Part shown: positions 41,664 through 49,752 of the stretch, piece after piece | Layout of the letters: every line of letters begins with the position of its first letter | Numbering within the stretch: position 1 is the stretch's first letter | From: UBA1450 sp964452355 | Lineage (GTDB): Bacteria > Patescibacteriota > Microgenomatia > UBA1406 > GWC2-37-13 | Direction of reading: 5' to 3' | NCBI GenBank assembly: GCA_964452355.1 | Contig: CAYVKV010000006.1 | Span: 13,772-77,771, forward strand | DNA: 64,000 nucleotides | Notes under the pieces: model-generated | Told to the model about the DNA's origin: nothing | What the model saw: the letters and a program-made list of their open reading frames with translations, nothing else | Database searches by the model: none | Made by a program: the position numbers and the translations under genes

Positions 41664-43436
41664 TTACCTCCCCCCTCTCATTTTTCTGGCTTGAGTTCTA
41701 TAAGCTTTAGCATTAGGTTTTTGTTTGTTTGGTGGATTTGATAGTTTTGCCAGAGCGGCAAACGGAGAGTCTGGACCCAATATATCGCCCAAAGAAAAAC
41801 CTCCCGTATTGCTATGCCCGTGCACTACTTTCCTCCCTTTTATCCCCTCTGTATATAAACTAAATATTTGCAGAAGCTCGGGATCATCGACGAGATCTGC
41901 CTCATCCGATCCAGGGAGAGCAGGTCTTCTCGTAAATCTTCGTAGCCTTCCTGCAACATAGCGATGATCTGGCTCAAAAATAAATCCTGCATCCAAATTA
42001 TCATGTGCTTGTACCACACTTACTACTGCTTCCCTCCAAACATCCCTATGCAAGTGCTCAGATCGAGGTATAAATCCCATGTATTCTTCATAAGTAGGTA
42101 GGTCTCCGCTCACAGATTCATCTACATCTTGATCTCCATGCATCTTCTGGAGGAGCTGAGTAAGATTATCTCTTGTGAGATGCTCAAGATGTATCTGATC
42201 AAATCGTGGCAATGACCCGTCTGAACTGTGAATTGGATTACCATCATGATCTGATGATACACTGAGCATAATCTCTCTTATCAGTGCTAAAGTTTGATTA
42301 TTTACTCGCCCACTTTGACTAGCTTGAGCAACGGTCGCCTTTAATTGAGCCGGTGCGATAACTCTTGCCACTGCATCTATCCACAATAGGCTTGCATTTT
42401 TTATACCATTTTTGATGTCTTCTATTCGTTGAGTTTTACTAAATCTTGAACGACAATGTCCAAGCAGGTCTTCAAGTCGCTTTGCAATCAAACCTCTTTC
42501 ACCACGGGATAAGAGAGATGCGTGACTTGTCAATCTGCTCTCTGCTGATAATACATGGTTATGAATCTGGTTCAATACACGATGCCCATACCTTGCCAAT
42601 TCTTCCCTATTTGGATTCGGACTATTTGCCTGAGCATTGAATGTTTCTATACTCGTAAGTACTGGAGTAGTCGGATCTCTGGGATCTCTTATGGTCTGTA
42701 AATCTACTTTTAAAGCATCTGTACGGCTTTTGAATCCGACCTGAGTTCCCGTCTGAATTGAGGTTTTTACCTCGCCAAAATAATCACCAAGATGAAAAAG
42801 ACCGCCAAAAATTTGGGCCATAATATCAGGGTCGCTCTCTAACGGTTCAATAATGTCTGCAACCTGGCGTGCCAGAAGTGTTTGCAAATTATCCTGATCT
42901 GTATGTGTTGCCGCTAAGTACGTCATGTAGGGAATTGCACGTATCAGACGGATCATTGCTACATTTTTGGGGGACTCGGACTTACTTTCGATTTCAGCGA
43001 TGAGTTTTGCATTCGATGCTCGAAAATCTATACCTCCTCCTTTGGTCTGACCAACTCTCAATCGAAGAAGTGTCCACAAGAGTGGAGAAATCAATTCTTC
43101 AGCAGGTGGCGAATTACGCATTCCCTCAGGAGGGTTTATATCCTCCTTTGAAACCGGACATATCAAAACTCTACTGTCAGGGGCTGGAACTGACACAAGC
43201 ATAGGAATGGGTGTTTTTCCTTCTGGGATAAACTTAGTTAAAGAATATGAAGCACCATCTGCTACCATCTCTATAGCTGCTCGTTGAAGCATATCAAAGG
43301 ATGCCGTATCTGAAGACTGATGCCATCTTAATCCTAATTCTCTTTCAAACGCTGCATCGATCAAATTCATTGGTGATTCCACTTCTCCTGCTTCGGCTTG
43401 TGCTCCTACTAATTCTGCTCTTTTTTCTATCGTCAT
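41664..43436 (-). CDS. Large orphan protein (590 aa)
   Basis: 590 residues, no family recognised. Mostly helical with no membrane segment or signal peptide. Segments that stand out are ELISPLLWTLLRLRVGQTKGGG (about 118-140), QIHNHVLSAESRLTSHASLLSRGERGLIAKRLEDLLGHCRSRF (about 290-330) and a basic C-terminus ending RTQARKMRGGR. TACTAT ends 7 nt before the ATG. It belongs to a group of long, soluble, unnamed proteins in this window. Confidence 0.75.
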   Translation of the reverse strand: MTIEKRAELVGAQAEAGEVESPMNLIDAAFERELGLRWHQSSDTASFDMLQRAAIEMVADGASYSLTKFIPEGKTPIPMLVSVPAPDSRVLICPVSKEDINPPEGMRNSPPAEELISPLLWTLLRLRVGQTKGGGIDFRASNAKLIAEIESKSESPKNVAMIRLIRAIPYMTYLAATHTDQDNLQTLLARQVADIIEPLESDPDIMAQIFGGLFHLGDYFGEVKTSIQTGTQVGFKSRTDALKVDLQTIRDPRDPTTPVLTSIETFNAQANSPNPNREELARYGHRVLNQIHNHVLSAESRLTSHASLLSRGERGLIAKRLEDLLGHCRSRFSKTQRIEDIKNGIKNASLLWIDAVARVIAPAQLKATVAQASQSGRVNNQTLALIREIMLSVSSDHDGNPIHSSDGSLPRFDQIHLEHLTRDNLTQLLQKMHGDQDVDESVSGDLPTYEEYMGFIPRSEHLHRDVWREAVVSVVQAHDNLDAGFIFEPDHRYVAGRLRRFTRRPALPGSDEADLVDDPELLQIFSLYTEGIKGRKVVHGHSNTGGFSLGDILGPDSPFAALAKLSNPPNKQKPNAKAYRTQARKMRGGR

Positions 43437-43478
43437 ATTGTTTATAGTAGAAATAACGCTAAAACACGGTATATTCTA

Positions 43479-44375
43479 CTATATACAAATACACTCTTTC
43501 ATCAATCTCATCGTCTCTTCAGCAATCTTTTTGACCGATTCATCTGAATAAAAAGCAAGGTGTGGCGTGATGACGACATTAGCTTGATGTATTAACGGTT
43601 AATCTTGGGAAAACGCTTTTTCTCCCTCAAGAACATCAAGCCCAACCCATCGGAACTTTCCAATATTTTTAATCAATGCTTCCGTATCAATAAGCTCTCC
43701 TCGTGCAGTATTTAATAAGATAACTCCGTCTTTCATAACCTCAATAATTGAAGTATTTATCATATGTCGCGTACTTTCAAGAAGTGGCGCATGAAGCGTG
43801 ACAATGTCAGAACGTTTGGCTAATTCTTCAAGCTCAACATACTCATATTTCAATTCTTTTTGGGCGGCATCGTTTTTATATACATCAAACGCTATGACTT
43901 TCATCCCAAATGCACCGGCAAGCTTTATAACCTCAAGCCCGATTCTCCCCGTCCCAACAACACCAAGTGTTTTTCCTTTTAATGCGATTCCTAAATGCCC
44001 TCGAAAGGAAAATGTTCCTTTTTTGATCTCATCTTGGGTTGAAAGGATATTTCTGGTTCCCGTGAGAAGTAACGCAAACACATGCTCTGCGATATTGAAA
44101 GCTCCATAATCTAGAATATTTTTTACTTCGATTCCGTTTTCTTTGCAGTACTGGAGATCAACATGATCAGTTCCAACGGTTCGGGTGACGAGCAATTTCA
44201 GATTGGTAAAAGAGCTGAGGGTTGATTTATCAGCATTTGATCCCGTTTTAATCGAAATGGCATCGACCTTTGATACATCCTCAGATAAGTCAATTGATTG
44301 TAATGATTCCGTGCGTGTATCCCCTTTCAGGTGTTTTTGTAATTCTCCGTCAACGTCAAAGTGAATGATGTTCAT
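43479..44375 (-). pseudogene. D-2-hydroxyacid dehydrogenase interrupted by an in-frame stop
   Basis: The 258-residue frame ends at TAA (43599-43601) after LDVLEGEKAFSQD. Translation past the stop, in the same frame, gives PLIHQANVVITPHLAFYS and continues to TAG at 43479. The lost 40 codons hold the catalytic His (TPH) of this family. The intact part has the NAD motif GVVGTGRIGLEVIKLAG, the catalytic Arg in LLNTARGELID, and the usual substrate domain. D-lactate-dehydrogenase-like enzymes need that His, so the truncated product should be inactive. A sequencing error or a recent nonsense mutation are the main options. Confidence 0.8.
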
Positions 44376-44395
44376 ATTGTGTTAATTAAATAATA

Positions 44396-45208
44396 TTACG
44401 CTCTGTATTGGTATACCATTTGACCATTTGCAAAAGACTGTTCTTTAATAGTTATTTTGTTTGCATCCATAGTTACGATATGAAAATACCCTCTTCCCGT
44501 GGACTCATACATGGGTACTTTTTGGTCAGGGTTTAGATAAAACTGAATAGCAGTACTTCCAACACTCGCATACACTATCCCATCTTGAAAAGTTTGAGTT
44601 GAACGATGGATATGTCCAAAAAAAACTCCTCTCACCTGGTTTTTATATGAGACGAGCAATTGATGAAATGCTGTTCCATTGGTTAAAAGCATATTCTCAT
44701 CAAACCATGCACTATCAAGAGTTAATGCAGGATAATGAATAAAAAAAGTGAGCGACTTTCCAGAATCCAACTCTTTCTTCACTAAACTCATCTGCTCATC
44801 TGATATGACTCCATGGGGATCGATTGCATCAGGACCTCTTCCATCAAGGGTCATAAAATGATGCTCCCCTACCGAAAATCGATATGAATTGAGACTTGAT
44901 GAAAGTTCTTCAACATTACTTGAAGATAGATATTTTTTAATTTGCTCAGATCGGTCATGATTTCCGGTCACAAAATACATCGGAATCCCAAGGCTCTCAA
45001 CTTCTTTTGCCATGAGTTTATATCCCTCTTCATAACAATCTGCGGTAATATCGCCGGTATGAATAATAAACGCTGGTTTGAAAGGGAGTGTTTTGACCGT
45101 AGTTAAAAAATGCGAAAATGCTTCAAATGTGTTTACGTCATGCTGGACAAACTCTTTATCGGGTCCAAGATGCGTATCTGAAATATGAAGAAAACGTATG
45201 GGTTGCAT
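44396..45208 (-). CDS. Calcineurin-like metallophosphoesterase
   Basis: 270 residues. The metallophosphoesterase blocks are FLHISDTHLG, IHTGDITAD, VTGNHDRS, FFIHYPAL and FGHIHRS, all with metal ligands. This is the Icc/CpdA-like group (cAMP phosphodiesterases and other phosphodiesterases). Substrate unknown. The dehydrogenase pseudogene is 20 bp downstream on the same strand. Confidence 0.92.
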   Translation of the reverse strand: MQPIRFLHISDTHLGPDKEFVQHDVNTFEAFSHFLTTVKTLPFKPAFIIHTGDITADCYEEGYKLMAKEVESLGIPMYFVTGNHDRSEQIKKYLSSSNVEELSSSLNSYRFSVGEHHFMTLDGRGPDAIDPHGVISDEQMSLVKKELDSGKSLTFFIHYPALTLDSAWFDENMLLTNGTAFHQLLVSYKNQVRGVFFGHIHRSTQTFQDGIVYASVGSTAIQFYLNPDQKVPMYESTGRGYFHIVTMDANKITIKEQSFANGQMVYQYRA

Positions 45209-45226
45209 AGAAGGTTATTATATCAG

Positions 45227-46858
45227 CTATTTCTTGTTCGATTTTTCCTCAATCATGGCACTTACAACAGGGAGATATTTTTTAAGTTCATTTACCAAAT
45301 GATTCCGCGCTTCTTTCGCATTCTCTTTTCCTGACTTGTATTCCCAGCTCAAGGTAAAGGCATACAGCCATAAAAGAAAGTATATATACACAAGTGGAAA
45401 AATATAGTCAAATTCCTTGCGTTCCTCTTCAGTAAGACTTTTCACAAAGGTATTTTTGAGCCTCTCTTGAAATCTCTGATTGTTCCAAGAAAAAACATAT
45501 CCAAAACAAAAATCGAATGCTACATTCGCATAAGATATAAATTCAAAATCAATAAAATACAGCTTATTTTTTGAAAAAATGATATTTGCCGGATGTAGAT
45601 CCCCATGCGAAAGATATACGTTGGTATTGTTGAGTAATGCGCTTTTTTTTCGAAACAATTCGTATGCTTGGACGATGATTGGTTGAGGCGTCCCATCGGA
45701 GTATCGGTTTATTCTTTTATAAATACTGTTCATCCTGCGTTTATATATATTGCTCGTCAATGTTGGAATAGACTGCTTACGAAATGACAGTTCTCGCAAA
45801 GCCTTCAAGTGATGGGCAAATAATTTGGGTATTCCCGGGGACTGATAAAAAGAATCATTAAAAGAAAATGTATATGAAAAGGAGCCAGACATTTTACCTT
45901 TCACAATACGATATAAATACCATGCAGGAGCTTTGTCGTATCCACTACCAACAATCGTCGGAATAAAATCTATACCACTTTTTATGAGATATTCAGAAAT
46001 TTTTACTTCATTTGCAAACGTTTTTTTGTCTTTGACATACAAAACAAACTTTAGAGAATACAAATTGTTTTCAGTATCTTTTCCAAGAAAATTTAAGAAA
46101 CGTCCTGACCAAAAATCTGCGGTGAGCGTTTTTTTTACCGGAATTGAAATGTTATATTTTTCATAAATCTGCTTTCTCTTTTTTAAAATCCGTACCAATG
46201 AGTAATGCGCTTTTGCCGTCTTTCGTTTGTCTATTTTTCTTCCATAAATATCGATTTTTATCTTGCCGACTTTTTTTTCTTCATACAATGATTTTGAGTA
46301 AAATATGCTGTCTAAAAATGAATGATCACCATTCTCCATATTGCGTAAGAACGCTTTAGTATCCAGAAGCATGCTTCGCTCATGTGCAAAAAATTGCCAC
46401 ATGACCTCTGATTTGAGTTGGGAAGATTCGACTATAAAGTGAAATGCTACCGAATCGCCAAATACCTTGTGAAACACATATCTCACTCGTTGCTCTTCAA
46501 AGTCCGAACAGATTATGACGGCATTACTTATGCCTTTTGGGATGCAAATATTCTTTTTAATAAAATATGCACCGCTGAGCATATCTTGTGATTCTTCTTC
46601 TTTTTTTATTTTCTTCTCAGAAATTCCAAGCTTTACCAAATAGTGCTTCATGAGTTCAGCTTCGGTAACAGGAATAGTATGAGAATGGCGGAAACTCCAT
46701 TTTCCCGAAACAATAATAGTGGAGACTTTGCCCAAGTGGTAAATCTTATACGCGTGATCGAGTCTCCTTTTTACAAAAAAAGGGAGAGTATGTCTGTTGG
46801 TCAGTCCTCCAGAAAGCACGATGATGGTTTTTACTGTAGATAAATCCATAAGAATCAT
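45227..46858 (-). CDS. DUF218 (YdcF-like) domain fused to APH-type kinase
   Basis: 543 residues. The N-terminal 180 match DUF218/YdcF/SanA: TIIVLSGGLTNRH, TIIVSGKWSFRHSH, EEESQDMLSGAYFIKK and IICSDFEEQRVRYVF. The C-terminal 320 are an aminoglycoside phosphotransferase/choline kinase fold: YLSHGDLHPANIIF (catalytic HGDxxxxN) and YFIDFEFISYANVAFDFCFGY (metal-binding Asp). DUF218 proteins act in envelope biogenesis. APH-like kinases phosphorylate small alcohols such as choline or sugars. The fusion suggests one enzyme of envelope or lipid metabolism; the substrate is unknown. Confidence 0.82.
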   Translation of the reverse strand: MILMDLSTVKTIIVLSGGLTNRHTLPFFVKRRLDHAYKIYHLGKVSTIIVSGKWSFRHSHTIPVTEAELMKHYLVKLGISEKKIKKEEESQDMLSGAYFIKKNICIPKGISNAVIICSDFEEQRVRYVFHKVFGDSVAFHFIVESSQLKSEVMWQFFAHERSMLLDTKAFLRNMENGDHSFLDSIFYSKSLYEEKKVGKIKIDIYGRKIDKRKTAKAHYSLVRILKKRKQIYEKYNISIPVKKTLTADFWSGRFLNFLGKDTENNLYSLKFVLYVKDKKTFANEVKISEYLIKSGIDFIPTIVGSGYDKAPAWYLYRIVKGKMSGSFSYTFSFNDSFYQSPGIPKLFAHHLKALRELSFRKQSIPTLTSNIYKRRMNSIYKRINRYSDGTPQPIIVQAYELFRKKSALLNNTNVYLSHGDLHPANIIFSKNKLYFIDFEFISYANVAFDFCFGYVFSWNNQRFQERLKNTFVKSLTEEERKEFDYIFPLVYIYFLLWLYAFTLSWEYKSGKENAKEARNHLVNELKKYLPVVSAMIEEKSNKK

Positions 46859-46897
46859 TGTAATTGTAGATTATTTTTCTCAAATTACGAGTGAATT

Positions 46898-47818
46898 TCA
46901 AGAAGTTTTAGTCCATGGATACGGATCTACTTTTCCAGAAGCAGTTCGGTGATATTTGCCAAATTCTGTAATCTCTTTGAGCTTTTCCCCATCAATGACC
47001 GGTCCCTCAACACACATCCTCCATCCCTTTGGATCGACACTGCATGAGCCACAAATGCCGATTCCACATTTCATATATCGTTCAAGCGATAGTTCAAATG
47101 GAATATTATTTTTAAAACAAATAGCGGCAACTTTCATCTCCATGATTTCTGGTCCGACGGTATAGACCTTAGATAACATCCCTCCCCCCTTTGGGGTACT
47201 CCCTTCGGAAGGGAGATCTTTAACAGGTCCCCCTTCAGGAAGGGGGTGTCCGAAGGACGGGGGATGTTTTTTTACGTATTCTTCAAACACCTGCACATTA
47301 AACCCTTTAAACCCTAATGACCCGTCATCGGTTGAAAGATGAAGCACCGCTCCAAGTTCTTTCATCCAGGAAAGATACAAGAGCTCCTCTTTGGTACGTG
47401 CTCCAAGAAATACGTGCACATCAATCTTCTTCTCTCGAGCTTCTTTTGCAAGGTTAAACAATGATGCCATGCCATATCCTCCCGCGATTAAGGCTATTGA
47501 GCCTGAATCGGGCCCGCCTGCCGGACGGGCAGGTAATGAGAATGCTGATCCAAATGGTCCGCGAAATCCAACCATATCGCCCACCTTCATACCGTGAAGT
47601 GCTTTCGTCGATTCTCCCACTGCAGCAACGGTAATCATAAACTCTCCCTTTTTTCGAGAAACTATTCCAAACGGCTTTTCATCATAGCCCGGGATCCACG
47701 TCATCACAAACTGACCAGGTTGAAAATCCATTTCATATTCAAAAACAAACGTTTTTACTCGATCATTCTCGATGATGATATTTTTGATTGGAAGAATAAG
47801 TGGCTTTTCGTTTTTCAT
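46898..47818 (-). CDS. pyrK: Dihydroorotate dehydrogenase electron-transfer subunit
   Basis: 306 residues, about 40 longer than usual PyrK. The FAD-binding part (about 10-100), the NAD-binding segment (IALIAGGYGMASLFNLAKEA) and the C-terminal [2Fe-2S] cysteines (CGIGICGSCSVDPKGWRMC) are intact. The extra length comes from two palindromic insertions read in frame: about 30 residues between EEYVKK and SKVYTVGPE, and about 12 residues (PARPAGGPDSGS) before IALIAGG. Both fall in loops. PyrK passes electrons from PyrD to NAD+. It overlaps pyrD by 4 bp. Confidence 0.93.
   Translation of the reverse strand: MKNEKPLILPIKNIIIENDRVKTFVFEYEMDFQPGQFVMTWIPGYDEKPFGIVSRKKGEFMITVAAVGESTKALHGMKVGDMVGFRGPFGSAFSLPARPAGGPDSGSIALIAGGYGMASLFNLAKEAREKKIDVHVFLGARTKEELLYLSWMKELGAVLHLSTDDGSLGFKGFNVQVFEEYVKKHPPSFGHPLPEGGPVKDLPSEGSTPKGGGMLSKVYTVGPEIMEMKVAAICFKNNIPFELSLERYMKCGIGICGSCSVDPKGWRMCVEGPVIDGEKLKEITEFGKYHRTASGKVDPYPWTKTS
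47175..47268. repeat. Bipartite palindromic element B (inside pyrK)
   Basis: 94 nt with perfect 8-bp terminal inverted repeats AACATCCC (47175-47182) and GGGATGTT (47261-47268). Inside are hairpins CTCCCTTC/GAAGGGAG and CCCCCTTC/GAAGGGGG on either side of a short centre. Units match those in element A but point toward each other here. The insertion keeps the pyrK frame open. Confidence 0.88.
47512..47533. repeat. Short palindrome inside pyrK
   Basis: CCTGCC (47517-47522) faces GGCAGG (47528-47533), and GCCCG (47512-47516) faces CGGGC (47526-47530), so two alternative hairpins are possible. It encodes PARPAGG, extra residues relative to other PyrK proteins, and is a second in-frame GC-rich insertion in the same gene. 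Confidence 0.7.
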
Positions 47819-48732
47819 ATATTTGCTATTCCTTTCATCTCTTCAATCGAACTATAATTATTTTTCTCCATAAATACACTCATCTCTTCCGTCACTTTTT
47901 TAAATATATCAATCCCTCGATAATAAATTCCCGATCCAATCCCAACCGCAGTTGCCCCAGCCATGATAAACTCGATTGCATCTTCTCCCGTATTGATCCC
48001 ACCTGTTCCAATGATGGGGATTTTCACTGCTTTGTACAAATTGTACACTGCGCGGACTGAAACCGGTTTGATTGCAGGACCTGACAAACCGCCAAATTTA
48101 TTCGTTAAAATGGGACGCTTTGTGTGAATGTCGATTATCATTCCTGATAACGTATTTGTGGCAGTCAAAGCATCAGCGCCAGCCGCCTCTGCCGCTTTTC
48201 CAACATCAATGATATTTGATGCATCTGGCGTGAGTTTAACAAATACTTTTGTTTTTCCCGCTATTTTTTTCACCTGCGATACTGCCCGAGTTGTGGCATC
48301 GGTGTCGAGCGCAAACATGAGTCCAAAATCATTTTCGGTATTCGGGCAGGATAAATTGAGTTCAATAGCAACAGGATTTGAAGCGATCAGTTTTTCTGCG
48401 ACTTTTGCGATATTGTCGACCGTATCAGCAAAACAGCTTGCAATGACGGGGATTTCCAAAGTATCAATCATCTCTTTGAGAAGTCCGACTCCCTCATCGA
48501 CTCCTTGATTGGAAAGCCCAACTGCATTGGTGAGTCCTTGTCCCCACGAGTAAACGGTGGGATTGTGATGACCCATGCGCTCAGCATGACCGATGGATTT
48601 ACAGGTGACGGCGCCCGCGCCATTTTCCTCACAATATTTGAGAGATGCAGAACTCACTCCCATGATCCCTGAGGCGAGAATGGTCGGGTTTTTGAGTTTG
48701 ATTCCGGCGAGGGTTGTGGAAAGATCAATCAT
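47815..48732 (-). CDS. pyrD: Dihydroorotate dehydrogenase, catalytic subunit (class 1B)
   Basis: 305 residues. Class 1B signatures are NPTILASGIMG near the N-terminus, the FMN/orotate-binding ELNLSCPNTEN, and GTGGINTGEDAIEFIMAGATAVGIGSG near the C-terminus. The active-site base in class 1B is a Cys in the CFADTV region. It oxidises dihydroorotate to orotate using FMN and hands electrons to PyrK. It is coupled to pyrK by a 4-bp overlap. Confidence 0.96.
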   Translation of the reverse strand: MIDLSTTLAGIKLKNPTILASGIMGVSSASLKYCEENGAGAVTCKSIGHAERMGHHNPTVYSWGQGLTNAVGLSNQGVDEGVGLLKEMIDTLEIPVIASCFADTVDNIAKVAEKLIASNPVAIELNLSCPNTENDFGLMFALDTDATTRAVSQVKKIAGKTKVFVKLTPDASNIIDVGKAAEAAGADALTATNTLSGMIIDIHTKRPILTNKFGGLSGPAIKPVSVRAVYNLYKAVKIPIIGTGGINTGEDAIEFIMAGATAVGIGSGIYYRGIDIFKKVTEEMSVFMEKNNYSSIEEMKGIANI

Positions 48733-48761
48733 ATGAGTATTATATCAAATGATGAGCATGC

Positions 48762-49727
48762 TTAACTTGATGCAGCCAATAATGCCCGCATTTCTTTTTC
48801 TACTGCAACGACCTCAGACTTCGACATAATGTCCGTTTCCGATCTGGTTTGAAGAAACTCATCTGCAAATTTCACAAATTGTGCATTTGAGCCTTGAAAA
48901 TACTGGTCATGCTCCCTTTGATAGCTTTGCAGACCGATATTCATCACGTTTATTGCTAATGCATTTCTCGGTGGTAAACCGAGATCTTTTCGAACTCTTC
49001 TGATAGTACCGAGACCAATTGCTGATGGAACCCTTTCCATCGCATGTTCTCGTTCCATTGCAAGTTTTCGGGCATCTTCTTCTGGCATTTGAGACATATT
49101 TACTAAATCGTGTCGAGTGTGTGAAATTGATTTATTAAAATCTATCTTATGACCTACATCATGCCCCAAATTTACAAAGCCAAAATCATTCACAATCAAT
49201 GGCATGTGTATTTGTGCCCCCTCAATTCGGGTGCCATGATAATAAAATGCATTTCGAACATATTCGTCATGAGGAGAATTACCTCCTCGACGCAATACCT
49301 GCGATAATTGATCTTCAAAATGTGGTGCATATGGCGGAATACTTTGTTGAATCCATAAACGCGCGTCCTGTTTCGTAAGCATAGGCACCAGATCCATGCT
49401 TTTCCCACCAGCCGCAATTACAAACGACTCAACCATGAGGGGATTTGGTGATGTTTTAAATAATTCATCGACTTTTTCTCGAACTCTTCCTCTCCTATCT
49501 TCATCAGATATTCCTTGTAAATAATGCGCCATAGGTCGAAGCCTGTAACGCAGATCATACCCATCTTTACTTGTCAGATTAAGATGAAACGGTTCGGTCA
49601 CGTCCCCTTCTATATTCCATATTTCAACATCAGGCATCGATAGCCCGAGTCTGAGAAGTGGTAAGGAAGCAAATTGATCTATTTCTTTTGACTCAGGAAC
49701 TCCTGATATCGATTCTCCAACATCCAT
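48762..49727 (-). CDS. Orphan protein (321 aa)
   Basis: 321 residues, no family recognised. A helical, soluble protein. Notable are RYRLRPMAHYLQGISDEDRRGRVREKV (about 60-86) and the histidine-rich HTRHDLVNMSQMPEEDARKLAMEREHAMERV (about 200-230), preceded by NLGHDVGHKIDF, whose HxxxxH-like spacing could bind metal. It lies between pyrD and polX on the same strand. Confidence 0.7.
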   Translation of the reverse strand: MDVGESISGVPESKEIDQFASLPLLRLGLSMPDVEIWNIEGDVTEPFHLNLTSKDGYDLRYRLRPMAHYLQGISDEDRRGRVREKVDELFKTSPNPLMVESFVIAAGGKSMDLVPMLTKQDARLWIQQSIPPYAPHFEDQLSQVLRRGGNSPHDEYVRNAFYYHGTRIEGAQIHMPLIVNDFGFVNLGHDVGHKIDFNKSISHTRHDLVNMSQMPEEDARKLAMEREHAMERVPSAIGLGTIRRVRKDLGLPPRNALAINVMNIGLQSYQREHDQYFQGSNAQFVKFADEFLQTRSETDIMSKSEVVAVEKEMRALLAASS

Positions 49728-49752
49728 ACATCATTATATATTCAAAAGCGAT

